Source: Rhodocyclales bacterium RIFCSPLOWO2_02_FULL_63_24
GTDB lineage: Bacteria > Pseudomonadota > Gammaproteobacteria > Burkholderiales > Rhodocyclaceae
Assembly: GCA_001828935.1 (NCBI GenBank)
Contig: MHZX01000114.1
Location: 1-42,726, forward strand
Direction of reading: 5' to 3'
Length of the DNA stretch: 42,726 nucleotides
The notes under the pieces were generated by a model. It was not told the DNA's origin and ran no database searches. It worked only from the letters and a program-made list of their open reading frames with translations. Shown here one piece after another: positions 1 to 8,042 of this stretch. Each line of letters begins with the position of its first letter. The first letter of the stretch is position 1. Made by a program: the position numbers and the translations under genes.

Positions 1-1
1 C

Positions 2-67
2 GGCATCGCGTGGTCGTTCACTCGGCAGGATGCGGATCAGAAAATGGCGCGGCATTATGTTTCGTAA
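2..67 (+). CDS. 3' end of an unidentified gene (partial)
   Basis: The second forward frame is open from the window edge to a TAA at 65-67 and gives 21 residues ending in ARHYVS. It looks more protein-like than the other two frames and stops 16 bases before the convergent DsbA-like gene. The fragment is too short to assign a family, so this is only a probable C-terminus. Confidence 0.3.
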   Translation, partial: GIAWSFTRQDADQKMARHYVS

Positions 68-83
68 TTAATGGTTCGCGATA

Positions 84-737
84 CTAGCGCTTGCTGGCGG
101 CCAGCGCCTGGGCAACCAGGTCTTGCAGCGGCTCGTAACCGAAACGCGGCAGCGGCTGGCCATTGACGAAGAAGTCCGGCGTCTTGCTGACCTTGAGGGT
201 TTGCGCATCGATCAGGTCCTGCTCGATGACGCGGATGATTTCCGGCGCCATCATGTCGCTGCGCAGTTGCTGCAGATTCAGGCCGGCGCCTTCGAGGTGC
301 TTCCATATTCGGTCCACTTCCGCCCGGTGGTGCGGTGCCCAGTCGGCCTGCGCCTTGAGCAGGGCCTCCAGCGCCGGCCAGAACTTGCCCTGCTTGCGCG
401 CCGCCTCCAGCGCCGCCACGACCTGGTCCGAGCCCTGGTGGAATGGTGCATAGCGCAGCACCAGGCGAATCCGCCCGGGGTTCGCCGCCAGGATTTCCTT
501 GACCAGCGGATAGAAGGCCGCGCAGGTTTCGCAGGCGGGGTCGAGAAACTCGACGATGACGACCGGCGCGTCGGCCGGGCCTAGCGCCGGCGAGTGCATC
601 CGCACCAGCGCCGCATTGTTCGCCGCGGTGAACTGGCTGGCCTGCTCTTCCCGCTCGGCGTTGTACAGCAGCGCCGCGAGGATGAAGCCCAGCAGCAGAC
701 ACACCGCAGCAATGACGAACAAGGTCTTCTGTTTCAT
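84..737 (-). CDS. DsbA-like thiol:disulfide oxidoreductase, membrane anchored
   Basis: This 217-residue protein starts at the ATG at 737, just before a single N-terminal hydrophobic segment (about residues 5-26) that acts as anchor or signal. A thioredoxin-like domain follows, with the redox motif CETC at residues 69-72 in the usual DsbA context (VEFLDPACETC), and a late cis-proline-type motif (KTPDFFVNG). The family introduces disulfides into exported proteins by thiol-disulfide exchange in the periplasm. The longer upstream frame is antisense-like and unlikely, because the ATG overlaps the stop of the BdbC-like gene by four bases (ATGA, 734-737), which indicates translational coupling. It is probably reoxidised by its neighbour. 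Its specific substrate cannot be read from sequence. Confidence 0.9.
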   Translation of the reverse strand: MKQKTLFVIAAVCLLLGFILAALLYNAEREEQASQFTAANNAALVRMHSPALGPADAPVVIVEFLDPACETCAAFYPLVKEILAANPGRIRLVLRYAPFHQGSDQVVAALEAARKQGKFWPALEALLKAQADWAPHHRAEVDRIWKHLEGAGLNLQQLRSDMMAPEIIRVIEQDLIDAQTLKVSKTPDFFVNGQPLPRFGYEPLQDLVAQALAASKR

Positions 738-1180
738 TTGCAACTCCGCAGATGCGCTGCGAGCAGCAGCGCGATGATGGTCGAAAAAGCCACGGCTGAC
801 AGCAATGGAATGGTGAGGAAGCCGAACCACGTGATGACGGTTTCCGAGCAGGGCACGCCCTGGGTGCAGGGCTTGATGCTTTCCGGAATCACCCCGGCGA
901 CCAGCAGCAGGTGGAACACCGCCACCAGCCCGCCGGGCACCGCCAGCGCCAGTCCGTAGCGGACCACCTTGCGGTCGAGCGGGAACAGGCCGAGCGGCAG
1001 GATCAGCGCCAGCGGAAACATGAAAATGCGCTGGTACCAGCACAGCACGCAGGGCGGCAACTGCATCACCTCACCGAAGAACAGCGCACCCAGCGTCGCG
1101 GCGGCGGCGACCAGCCAGGCGCAGAAGATCAGCGTCCATGTCTTCGCTTCGTCGCCGGCGGCGGCTTGGCCGGCATTCAT
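734..1180 (-). CDS. Disulfide bond formation protein B, BdbC/DsbB type
   Basis: This 148-residue inner-membrane protein has four predicted helices. It carries the family signature CVLCWYQR, with the redox pair at C44 and C47, and a second pair at C105 and C111 (CTQGVPC) in the second periplasmic loop. DsbB and BdbC proteins pass electrons from a DsbA-type partner to quinone. The short form and the C-x5-C second pair fit the BdbC branch better than classical DsbB. The ATG at 1180 is chosen because it overlaps the stop of the upstream small ORF (ATGA, 1177-1180). The gene is in turn coupled to the DsbA-like gene, so the two very likely form a dedicated redox pair. Confidence 0.9.
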   Translation of the reverse strand: MNAGQAAAGDEAKTWTLIFCAWLVAAAATLGALFFGEVMQLPPCVLCWYQRIFMFPLALILPLGLFPLDRKVVRYGLALAVPGGLVAVFHLLLVAGVIPESIKPCTQGVPCSETVITWFGFLTIPLLSAVAFSTIIALLLAAHLRSCK

Positions 1181-1488
1181 TGCGGCATTGCCTGCATCAG
1201 GACCGGCGCTGCGATCGCGGGATCGAAAGTCGGCGCTGGCAGCACGGCGGGAAACTCGATGCGGAAGCAGTCGGGTGCCCACCACCCGCGTTTCATCGGC
1301 CCCGCGCCGCGGCGCAGGGATTCGGTCACGCCGCGTTCGTGGATCGCCGTCGGCGCCAGCCAGGGCAGGTCGATTAGCGCGATCCTGAACGCGAATCCGG
1401 TCGCCGCGTACGCTGCGGATTCTGCGGAGTCGACAGGAAGGAGAGGGCTGGGCATCGGACGATCGTGGGATGGGGGCGGCAGCGACAT
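1177..1488 (-). CDS. Small hypothetical protein coupled to the dsb pair
   Basis: An open frame of 103 codons ends in an ATGA overlap with the bdbC-like gene, an arrangement repeated throughout this operon. I do not recognise the product. It is proline-rich at the N-terminus, has no clear signal peptide or membrane helix, and holds a conserved-looking stretch around RGWWAPDCFRIEFP. No strong Shine-Dalgarno precedes the ATG at 1488, and an internal ATG at 1455 is an alternative start. Part of the frame (1228-1251) is a copy of the AGTCGGCGCTGG dispersed repeat. It could be a real small gene or a fortuitously open leader. Confidence 0.4.
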   Translation of the reverse strand: MSLPPPSHDRPMPSPLLPVDSAESAAYAATGFAFRIALIDLPWLAPTAIHERGVTESLRRGAGPMKRGWWAPDCFRIEFPAVLPAPTFDPAIAAPVLMQAMPQ

Positions 1489-1542
1489 CCTAGCAGCTTG
1501 GCGGTGGCAACCGGCCGGTCGGCGGTCGGCAAGCGCCGCCGG

Positions 1543-2655
1543 TCAGGACGCCGCCAGGGTGCCGACGATGTGGTCGGCCAGGGCCAGGCAGGCGGTCAGT
1601 CCGGGCGACTCGATGCCGAAGAGTGAAACCAGTCCGCGGATACCGTGCTGCGCCGGGCCGGAGACGAGAAAGTCGCAGGCCGGAGCGCCCGGTGCATGGG
1701 GTTTCGGCCGGATTCCGGCATAGGCCGGAAGCAGTGCACCGTCGGCCAGCTGTGGCCAGTAGCGGCGCACTTCGGCGTAGAAGGCCGCGGCGCGTTCGGG
1801 CGCGACCGTGTAGTCGAGGTGGTCGATCCACTCCACATCGGGACCGAAACGCGCCTGTCCGCCGAGATCCAGCGTCAGGTGCACGCCGAGTCCGGCCGCT
1901 TCCGGCACCGGGTAGATCAGGCGCGAGAAGGGCGCGCGTCCGGCCAGCGCATAGTAGTTGCCCTTGGCATAGTGGAGCGGCGGCACCGATGTTGCCGGCA
2001 GTCCGCGCAGCGCGCGGGCTACACCCTGCGCACCGAGTCCAGCGCAATTGACCACGGTCGAAGCATGAAGCGACATGGACTGGGCGGGATCGCTGCCGAC
2101 ATCGAGGACGATGCCATCGGCGCCGATTTCGCCGCCGCGTACCGGACTGTTTACGGCCAGCACCGCACCATCGCGTTCCGCGTCGCCGAGCAGCGACAGC
2201 ATCAGGGCGTGGCTGTCGATAATCCCGGTCGACGGCGACAGCAGCGCAGCCTCGCATTCCAGCGCCGGCTCCAGGCGGCGAGCTTCGTCGCGCGACAGCC
2301 GCCGCAGGTCAGCGACGCCGTTGGCTCTGGCCTTGGCGGCAATATCACCGAGTTGATCCTGCTGCCCGGCGCTGCTGGCGACGATCAGCTTGCCGCAGCG
2401 CCGATGCTCGATGCCGCGCTCCGCGCAGTAGGCATACAGCATGCCGCGCCCGGCAACGCAGAGCCGGGCTTTGAGCGAGCCGGCCGGGTAGTAGATGCCG
2501 GCATGGATCACCTCGCTGTTGCGCGCGCTGATGCCTGTGCCGAAGGCGCTCTCCGCTTCGAGAATCAATACCTCGCGGCCCTGGGCGGCCAGTTTGCGCG
2601 CCACGGCAAGGCCAACGACGCCGGCGCCGATGACGGCACAATCGATTTTTTCCAT
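1543..2655 (-). CDS. FAD-dependent oxidoreductase, L-2-hydroxyglutarate oxidase (LhgO)-like
   Basis: The 370-residue protein opens with a dinucleotide-binding fold: [10 protein letters not shown] followed by the acidic strand end LILEAE (residues about 9-35). The segment [15 protein letters not shown] is typical of LhgO and related glycerol-3-phosphate-dehydrogenase-like members of the DAO superfamily. A second FAD-contacting region lies near [10 protein letters not shown], and the C-terminal part contains the family pattern AYAGIRPK. LhgO-type enzymes oxidise L-2-hydroxyglutarate, but related proteins act on other 2-hydroxy or amino acids, so the substrate is inferred. The gene is transcribed away from the first dsrE gene across a 51-base gap. 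Confidence 0.85.
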   Translation of the reverse strand: MEKIDCAVIGAGVVGLAVARKLAAQGREVLILEAESAFGTGISARNSEVIHAGIYYPAGSLKARLCVAGRGMLYAYCAERGIEHRRCGKLIVASSAGQQDQLGDIAAKARANGVADLRRLSRDEARRLEPALECEAALLSPSTGIIDSHALMLSLLGDAERDGAVLAVNSPVRGGEIGADGIVLDVGSDPAQSMSLHASTVVNCAGLGAQGVARALRGLPATSVPPLHYAKGNYYALAGRAPFSRLIYPVPEAAGLGVHLTLDLGGQARFGPDVEWIDHLDYTVAPERAAAFYAEVRRYWPQLADGALLPAYAGIRPKPHAPGAPACDFLVSGPAQHGIRGLVSLFGIESPGLTACLALADHIVGTLAAS

Positions 2656-2706
2656 GGGAAATCTGTGGCAGAGTGAAGTCGGGATTTTCGTTCAAGGATA
2701 ACCGAC

Positions 2707-3147
2707 ATGAAGCTGAGACATTTCACCGCAGTTGGCCTGACGGCGCTGCTGCTGTTTGCAGCCACGGCCGGCCGTGCCGCGGATGCGGGCGTCGCCATGC
2801 CGAAGGCAACGGGCAATCGCATCGTGTTTCAGGTGAATGAAGACGACTCCCGGAAATGGAACACCATACTGGCCAACATCAACAATGTGCAGGAAGAACT
2901 GGGGCAGGTCGATGTAACGGTGGTTGCCATCGGTCCCGGCCTGGGCATGATCAAGGCCGACGCACTGACCGCCAATCGGGTGCAGGACGCGATGTCCGCC
3001 GGCGTGCGTTTCGTCGCCTGCGGCAATTCGATGCAGGCACAGCACCTGACCAGGGACGACATGATCGACGGCATTGCCTATGCCAAGGCCGGTTATGTCG
3101 AAGTGATGCGCTTGCAGCAGCAGGGCTGGGCCTATATCCGACCATAG
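2707..3147 (+). CDS. Secreted DsrE/DsrF-family protein (paralog 1)
   Basis: This 146-residue protein has a cleavable signal peptide (cleavage probably after GRAAD, residue about 26) and a single DsrE-like domain over residues 38-146. Shared landmarks with the two other secreted paralogs are a leading IVFQV strand, the KWN helix start, a G-G turn before LKAD/IKAD, one cysteine (C105 in FVACGNSM) and the C-terminus GWAYIRP. DsrE/TusD proteins are small sulfur-carrier-fold proteins; the secreted versions have no established role. The cysteine is the likely functional residue. Its promoter must share the 51-base gap with the reverse FAD oxidase gene. Confidence 0.88.
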   Translation: MKLRHFTAVGLTALLLFAATAGRAADAGVAMPKATGNRIVFQVNEDDSRKWNTILANINNVQEELGQVDVTVVAIGPGLGMIKADALTANRVQDAMSAGVRFVACGNSMQAQHLTRDDMIDGIAYAKAGYVEVMRLQQQGWAYIRP

Positions 3148-3166
3148 GCCACATATATTTCGACAT

Positions 3167-3209
3167 AAGCATAGCGGTTGGCGGCAGGCGCAGCCGGGCT
3201 GCTATGCTT
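3167..3209. other. Inverted repeat between the two dsrE paralogs
   Basis: Two perfect 9-base arms (AAGCATAGC at 3167-3175 and its complement at 3201-3209) flank a 25-base GC-rich loop in the 114-base gap between the paralogs. There is no T-run, so it is not a standard terminator. It could be an attenuating hairpin, an mRNA stabiliser or an operator. Confidence 0.45.
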
Positions 3210-3261
3210 GATCGACTGCGCGCCAGACGCAGCGTTCGATTACCCGCTGAGGAGACAACCC

Positions 3262-3741
3262 ATGACTGTGATTCACCGTAAGTTCGCCGCCGCCATTGCC
3301 TGTGCGGCTCTCGCCCTGCCCCTCGCCGCCGTTGCCGCCGGCGAGCCCAAGAAGCCCGTCGCCGCGCAGAAGAAAAAGCCGGTGGCAAAAATGGCGAAGA
3401 AGGAGCGCATGGTCATTCAGGTGTCCGACGCCGATTCCAAAAAGTGGAACCTGGCCCTGAACAACGCCAAGAACGTGCAGACCGATCTCGGCGCGGACAA
3501 GACCGAGATCGAGATCGTCGCCTACGGTCCCGGCATCGGCATGCTCAAGGCCGATGCCGAAGTCGCCAACCGCATCGAAGAGGCGGCCGCCGCCGGGGTC
3601 AAGGTGGTGGCCTGCGAGAACACCATGAAGGCGCAGAAAATCAGCCGCGACGACATGCACAAGAACGTCGAATACGTCCCGGCCGGCGTGGTCGAGCTGA
3701 TGCGCCGCCAGCAACAGGGCTATGCCTATATCCGCCCCTGA
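3262..3741 (+). CDS. Secreted DsrE/DsrF-family protein (paralog 2)
   Basis: The 159-residue protein starts at the ATG at 3262, preceded by a good Shine-Dalgarno (GAGGAGA at 3249-3255). An in-frame extension upstream lacks a signal and is rejected. It has a signal peptide, then a lysine-rich linker (residues about 30-48), then the DsrE-like domain with C118 in VVACENTM and the C-terminus GYAYIRP. It is clearly related to the gene upstream and to the gene at 15253, so a local duplication is likely. The basic linker is absent from paralog 1 and might bind nucleic acid, heparin-like polymer or membrane phosphate; that is speculation. Confidence 0.88.
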   Translation: MTVIHRKFAAAIACAALALPLAAVAAGEPKKPVAAQKKKPVAKMAKKERMVIQVSDADSKKWNLALNNAKNVQTDLGADKTEIEIVAYGPGIGMLKADAEVANRIEEAAAAGVKVVACENTMKAQKISRDDMHKNVEYVPAGVVELMRRQQQGYAYIRP

Positions 3742-3757
3742 GCCGGGTCCGCGCCTG

Positions 3758-4408
3758 ATGCTGGACTGGTCGCGCATCCATACCGTCCTGCTCGACATGG
3801 ACGGTACCTTGCTCGACCTGCATTTCGACAACCACTTCTGGCAGACCCACTTGCCGCGGCGCTACGCCGAGGCGCGCGGGCTGCCGGCGGAGGCCGGGCG
3901 TGGGGAATTGATGGCGCGCTATCACTCCCGTGCCGGCACGCTGGAGTGGTACTCGGTGGATTTCTGGGAATCCGAACTGGAACTCGACATCATGCGCCTC
4001 AAAGAAGAGGTGGCGCACCTGATCGACATCCATCCGCATGTGACGGCCTTTCTCGATGCGGTGCGCGCAAGCGGCCGCCGTGTGGTGCTGGCGACCAACG
4101 CCCACCACAAGAGCGTGACGCTGAAAATGGCCCGCACCGGTCTGCAACCCCGCTTCGATGCCATCGTCAGCTCCCACCAGCTCGGTGCGGCGAAGGAGGA
4201 ACAAGCTTTCTGGCAGCGTCTGGCCGAGATCGAGCCCTTCGATCCGGCGCGCACGCTGCTGGTCGATGACAGCCTGCCGGTGCTCGACAGCGCGCGCCGC
4301 TACGGCATCGCGCATCTGGTCGCAGTGAAGCGGCCGGACACCCGGCAGCCGGAAAAGCACACCGGCGATTATCCGGCGATCGACGACTTTTCCCAGTTGA
4401 TGCCCTGA
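3758..4408 (+). CDS. yrfG: HAD-family GMP/IMP nucleotidase, YrfG-like
   Basis: This 216-residue HAD hydrolase shows motif I as LLDMDGTLLDL, followed by the distinctive DNHFWQ segment seen in E. coli YrfG. It also has motif II (ATNAH), the motif III lysine in AAKEEQAFW, and motif IV (LLVDDSLPVLDSA). YrfG-type enzymes dephosphorylate GMP and IMP, and related HADs accept other small phosphates. I chose the ATG at 3758 because it places motif I at the family's usual distance. The ATG at 3722 would overlap dsrE paralog 2 by 20 bases and add an unconserved tail. It may be co-transcribed with the upstream dsrE gene. Confidence 0.88.
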   Translation: MLDWSRIHTVLLDMDGTLLDLHFDNHFWQTHLPRRYAEARGLPAEAGRGELMARYHSRAGTLEWYSVDFWESELELDIMRLKEEVAHLIDIHPHVTAFLDAVRASGRRVVLATNAHHKSVTLKMARTGLQPRFDAIVSSHQLGAAKEEQAFWQRLAEIEPFDPARTLLVDDSLPVLDSARRYGIAHLVAVKRPDTRQPEKHTGDYPAIDDFSQLMP

Positions 4409-4457
4409 CCCGGCTTGTTGCAGTGCAGCTTGACCTGGGCGATCGGTGCCCTGTATG

Positions 4458-4467
4458 TTGTATACAA
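4458..4467. promoter_or_regulatory. Predicted GntR/FCD operator
   Basis: The perfect palindrome TTGTATACAA fits the FadR/FCD-subfamily consensus T-N-GT-NN-AC-N-A and lies 27 bases upstream of the GTG start of the regulator gene. From memory, the Rhizobium leguminosarum MatR operator has the same TTGTATACA core. Autoregulation and control of the whole malonate operon are inferred. Confidence 0.75.
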
Positions 4468-4494
4468 AATACCGTATGCAATCCATAAACACAC

Positions 4495-5166
4495 GTGAAA
4501 ACAAGGGTTAATCGTTCATCGTTGTCCCAGCAGGCTATCGATCTGCTGCGCGAGCGGATCTACAATCATGTCCTGGCACCGGGTCAGCGGCTGGACGAGG
4601 CGGTGCTCGCGGAGCAGCTTGGAATCAGCCGCACGCCCCTGCGCGAGGCGCTCAAGGTGTTGTCCGCCGAGGGGTTGGTGGATTTGCAACCGCACAAGGG
4701 CTGCTTTGTCACCGAGTTGACCCTGCGCGACCTGGAGGAGATTTTCCCCATCATGGCCACACTCGAAGGTCGCGTCGCCCACGAAGTCGCCAGCAAGCGC
4801 ACGCCGGCCCAGCTCAAGGCGCTCGATGCCCTGCATGAAAAACTGGAGCGCCATGCGGCAGCCGGCGACGTGAATCGCTACTACGAGACCAACTACGTAT
4901 TTCACGACCAGCTGCAGGAATGCGCGGGCAACCGCTGGCTGCAGATCGTGATTGGCGACCTGCGAAAGCTGCTGAAGCTTTCGCGCCATCATTCGCTGCG
5001 TCTCGAAGGCCGGCTTGCGGCGTCGCTGGCCGAGCATCGCGCGCTGATGCAGGCGGTGCGCCGGCAGGATGCCGACGCGGCGGAGCGGGTGATGCGCGAG
5101 CATCTGCTGGCGCAACTTGCTGCGCTGCGCGAAATGTCCCTGGCACCGGAGGTGGTACATGGTTGA
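4495..5166 (+). CDS. matR: GntR-family (FCD) regulator of malonate utilisation
   Basis: This 223-residue regulator has an N-terminal winged helix (LRERIYNHVLAPGQRLDE then LAEQLGISRTPLREALK, residues about 15-60). A C-terminal all-alpha FCD ligand domain carries the metal-binding pattern, including the FH-D and E-H-L histidine and acidic positions. The start is a GTG at 4495 without a strong ribosome site. A consensus FCD operator lies immediately upstream. The stop overlaps the decarboxylase start by 8 bases, so it is the first gene of the malonate operon. By analogy with MatR, the ligand is probably malonate or malonyl-CoA. Confidence 0.88.
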   Translation: MKTRVNRSSLSQQAIDLLRERIYNHVLAPGQRLDEAVLAEQLGISRTPLREALKVLSAEGLVDLQPHKGCFVTELTLRDLEEIFPIMATLEGRVAHEVASKRTPAQLKALDALHEKLERHAAAGDVNRYYETNYVFHDQLQECAGNRWLQIVIGDLRKLLKLSRHHSLRLEGRLAASLAEHRALMQAVRRQDADAAERVMREHLLAQLAALREMSLAPEVVHG

Positions 5167-6487
5167 CGGACTGGTCAAGCGGCTGCGATCGATAGTCGGC
5201 GCTGGCGCCACGGCGCGCGTCGGGGCGAAGCGGATAGACGAGTGGCGCCGGCAACTCGCCGAATGTGCCGAGGCGAAGGGCGGCGAGGTTTCCGCGCGCA
5301 CCCGCGCGGCAGACTTGGCACAAACCTATCTCGAACTCGACGACACGGCGCGTCATGCCTTCCTGCGCCTCATTTCGCTGGAGTTCGGTCCCGCGCCGGC
5401 GCGCGTCGCGGCCGCGCACGAGGCCTATCAGCGCGCGATCGGCAGTGCGAGCCAATGGGATGCCGAGGCGGACTTGCGCGCGGCCCTGCGGTCGGCGCGG
5501 ATCCGCATCCTCACCCAGTTCAACGCCATTCCCCAGGGCGTCAAGTTCCTCGTCGATCTGCGCGCCGACTTGCTGCGCTACCTGGACGAAGACCCGGAGC
5601 TGGCGCCGCTCGACCGCGAGCTCGAATCGCGCCTGGCCGCCTGGTTCGACGTCGGCTTTCTCGAATTGCAGCGCATCACCTGGTGCTCGCCGGCGATGCT
5701 GCTGGAGAAACTGATCCAGTACGAAGCAGTGCATGAAATCCGCTCCTGGACCGATCTCAAGAACCGGCTCGATTCGGATCGCCGCTTGTATGCCTTTTTC
5801 CATCCGCGCATGCCGATGGAGCCCCTGATCTTCGTCGAGGTGGCGCTCACCGACCATCTCGCCGACAGCGTCCAGGCACTGCTCGACGAGCACGCGCCGG
5901 TGTTCGACGCGCGCCGCGCCGACACCGCGATTTTCTACTCGATCTCCAACACGCAGGCCGGCCTGCGTGGGGTGTCCTTCGGCAATTTCCTGTTGAAGCG
6001 GGTGATCGACGACCTGCAGCGCGATTTCCCCAAGCTGCGGCACTTCGCCACGCTGTCGCCGCTGCCCGGGTTTTCGTCCTGGGCCCGGAAGCATCCGCAG
6101 GAGCTGGCCGCCGCGGGATTGGCACTCGACGCCGCGCAACTCGCCGCGGGCGAGTGGACGCAGGACAGGGCGGCGGCGCGCAAGATCAATGCGGCGCTGG
6201 CGCAACTGGCGGCACGCTACCTGACGCTGGCCAAAGCCAGCCGCGGCGACGGCAGGCAGCCGCTCGATCCGGTCGCCCGCTTTCACCTCGGTAATGGCGC
6301 CCGCATCGAGCGCATCAACCTGCTCGGAGACGCATCGCCGAAAGGCATGAAGCAGTCCTTCGGCGTGATGGTGAATTACCTGTACGACCTTGACGATCTG
6401 GAGAACAACGTTGAAAGCTTTGCCCGCGAGGGCACCATCGCCACGTCGGCCGCCGTCAGGCGTCAGGCACGGCAAATACAAAACTAA
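5159..6487 (+). CDS. matA: Malonyl-CoA decarboxylase
   Basis: The 442-residue enzyme converts malonyl-CoA to acetyl-CoA and CO2. An N-terminal helical oligomerisation part is followed by the GNAT-like catalytic part. The serine-containing motif LSPLPGF lies near residue 300 and the histidine motif FHLGNGARIERIN near residue 376, matching the catalytic Ser and His of the human enzyme. The ATG at 5159 has a strong site (GGAGGTGG) and overlaps the regulator. Residues 12-20 (IVGAGATAR) are encoded by a copy of the dispersed AGTCGGCGCTGG repeat, apparently tolerated in the N-terminal leader. With the downstream synthetase, malonate is activated and then decarboxylated. Confidence 0.93.
   Translation: MVDGLVKRLRSIVGAGATARVGAKRIDEWRRQLAECAEAKGGEVSARTRAADLAQTYLELDDTARHAFLRLISLEFGPAPARVAAAHEAYQRAIGSASQWDAEADLRAALRSARIRILTQFNAIPQGVKFLVDLRADLLRYLDEDPELAPLDRELESRLAAWFDVGFLELQRITWCSPAMLLEKLIQYEAVHEIRSWTDLKNRLDSDRRLYAFFHPRMPMEPLIFVEVALTDHLADSVQALLDEHAPVFDARRADTAIFYSISNTQAGLRGVSFGNFLLKRVIDDLQRDFPKLRHFATLSPLPGFSSWARKHPQELAAAGLALDAAQLAAGEWTQDRAAARKINAALAQLAARYLTLAKASRGDGRQPLDPVARFHLGNGARIERINLLGDASPKGMKQSFGVMVNYLYDLDDLENNVESFAREGTIATSAAVRRQARQIQN
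5194..5217 (+). repeat. Dispersed repeat, AGTCGGCGCTGG family (copy in matA)
   Basis: A 24-base copy that is identical, in reverse orientation, to 31295-31318 in asnB. It is read in frame as VGAGATAR. Similar copies are at 1228-1251, 12613-12636, 26552-26575, 35540-35563 and 42521-42544. Confidence 0.7.
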
Positions 6488-6502
6488 TCGAGGAGACCAA
6501 GC

Positions 6503-7525
6503 ATGCGACGCAATTTTCTGAAAGCTGCAATTGCCGCCATCGGCATACTGAGCCTGGGCCTGGGCAGCGCACCGGTGATGGCCCAGGCCAAGGTGATCAA
6601 GATTTCCCACCAGTTCCCCGGCGGCACCATCGATGAAGGCGATTTCCGCGACCGCCTGGTGCGCAAGTTCGCCGCCGAAGTCGAAAAGAAGAGCGGCGGC
6701 GCGCTCAAGTTCGAGATCTATCCGGCCGCTTCGCTGATGAAGGCGGTGCCGCAGTACAAGGCGTTGTCCACCGGTGCGCTGGACATGTCGCTGTACCCGC
6801 TGGCCTACGCCGGCGGCGAATTTCCGGCGGCCAACCTGACCCTGATGCCGGGCCTGATCACCAGCTACGAGCAGGGCCTGCGCTGGAAGGATGCTCCGAT
6901 CGGCAAGGAACTGGTGCGCCTGCTCGACGAGCGCAACGTCAAGATCGTGACCTGGATCTGGCAGGCCGGCGGCATCGCGTCCAAGGGCAAGCCGCTGGTC
7001 ACTACGGATGACGCCAAGGGTATGAAAGTGCGCGGCGGCAGCCGTGAAGTGGATTTGATGACCAAGGCGGCCGGCGCCGCGGTAACCAATGTGGCATCGA
7101 ACGAGATCTACAGTGCGATGCAGTCCGGCGTGCTGGATGCTGCAGTCACCTCCAGCACTTCGCTGATCAGTTTCCGCCTGCACGAGACTTCGGACTTCCT
7201 CACCGCCGGGCGCAAGCACTCGTTCTGGTTCATGTTTGAACCGCTGCTGATGTCGAAGAAGACCTTCGATGCGTTGACCCCGGCGCAGCAGAAACTGGTC
7301 ATGGAAGTCGGCGCCTCGCTGGAGAAGTTCGGCATGGACGCCGCCAAGGCCGATGACGAGCGCGTGGTCGAGGTCTACACCAAGGCCGGACGCAAGGTCA
7401 GAGACATGGACCAGGTGGCCTTCGAGAAATGGCGTGAGGTAGCCAAGGCGTCGGCCTGGAAGGACTTCGAAGAGAAGGTGAAGGACGGCAAGGCGCTGTT
7501 CGGCATGGCCGTGGCTGTCAAGTAA
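6503..7525 (+). CDS. matP: TRAP transporter solute-binding protein (DctP family), probably malonate
   Basis: This 340-residue periplasmic receptor begins MRRNFLKAA, a good twin-arginine-type signal (RRxFLK), with likely cleavage after VMAQA. The mature part has the DctP fold, with the carboxylate-binding arginine region near MKVRGGSREVD and the EIYSAMQSGVLDAA segment typical of the family. A ribosome site (GAGGAGA) precedes the ATG. TRAP receptors capture organic anions for Na+-driven import. The position between malonyl-CoA decarboxylase and malonyl-CoA synthetase makes malonate the likely ligand, as for the MatPQM system of Sinorhizobium. Ligand identity is contextual, not sequence-proven. 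Confidence 0.88.
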   Translation: MRRNFLKAAIAAIGILSLGLGSAPVMAQAKVIKISHQFPGGTIDEGDFRDRLVRKFAAEVEKKSGGALKFEIYPAASLMKAVPQYKALSTGALDMSLYPLAYAGGEFPAANLTLMPGLITSYEQGLRWKDAPIGKELVRLLDERNVKIVTWIWQAGGIASKGKPLVTTDDAKGMKVRGGSREVDLMTKAAGAAVTNVASNEIYSAMQSGVLDAAVTSSTSLISFRLHETSDFLTAGRKHSFWFMFEPLLMSKKTFDALTPAQQKLVMEVGASLEKFGMDAAKADDERVVEVYTKAGRKVRDMDQVAFEKWREVAKASAWKDFEEKVKDGKALFGMAVAVK

Positions 7526-7529
7526 AACC

Positions 7530-8042
7530 ATGCTCGCAGCCTGGCGGCAGTTCAGCCGTGCGGTAACCGCGATCAACACCCTGACCGGCTATCTGTCGGG
7601 GGTGTTGATCGTGATCTGCAGCGGCGTCCTCGTCTTCGAGGTGGTGGTGCGCTACTGGCTCAACTGGCCGACCGATTGGGAAATCGAAATGTCGATCATG
7701 CTGCTGATCGTCGCCACCTTCATGAGCGCTGCATTTACCCAGGCTTCGCGCGGGCATGTCGGCATCGAGGTGCTCGATGCCCTGTTGTCCGAACGCGCCA
7801 ACCGCTGGCGCAACGGACTGGGCGACATCCTGTCGATGGCCTTCTGCATCTTCATCGCCTGGCATGCCTGGAAGTTTTTTCATGAAGCCTGGAGCGAGGG
7901 CAAGATGAGCAACACCGCCTGGGCGCCCAAGCTGTGGCCCGCCTACCTGTTCATGGCGCTGGGCATGACGATGCTCTCGCTGCAAATGCTGGTGCAGCTC
8001 GGCGACCAGCATATTCACCAGCATCGCGAGGATGAGGAATGA
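7530..8042 (+). CDS. matQ: TRAP transporter small permease (DctQ family)
   Basis: The 170-residue inner-membrane protein has four predicted helices and the DctQ landmarks: an early VVRYWLNWPTDWEIE segment with the conserved Trp-Glu, then ASRGHVGIEVLD. It starts four bases after the matP stop and overlaps matM by ATGA (8039-8042). The small subunit pairs with the large permease to form the membrane part of the importer. Confidence 0.9.
   Translation: MLAAWRQFSRAVTAINTLTGYLSGVLIVICSGVLVFEVVVRYWLNWPTDWEIEMSIMLLIVATFMSAAFTQASRGHVGIEVLDALLSERANRWRNGLGDILSMAFCIFIAWHAWKFFHEAWSEGKMSNTAWAPKLWPAYLFMALGMTMLSLQMLVQLGDQHIHQHREDEE

Noticed and set aside
3178-3261. Upstream extension of dsrE paralog 2
   Set aside because: It would bury the signal peptide; the ATG at 3262 has a strong ribosome site.
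4814-7579. Reverse open frame of 921 codons opposite the regulator, matA and matP
   Set aside because: It lies antisense to three genes with strong family motifs; GC-rich third positions keep the opposite strand open. Its translation has no recognisable domain.
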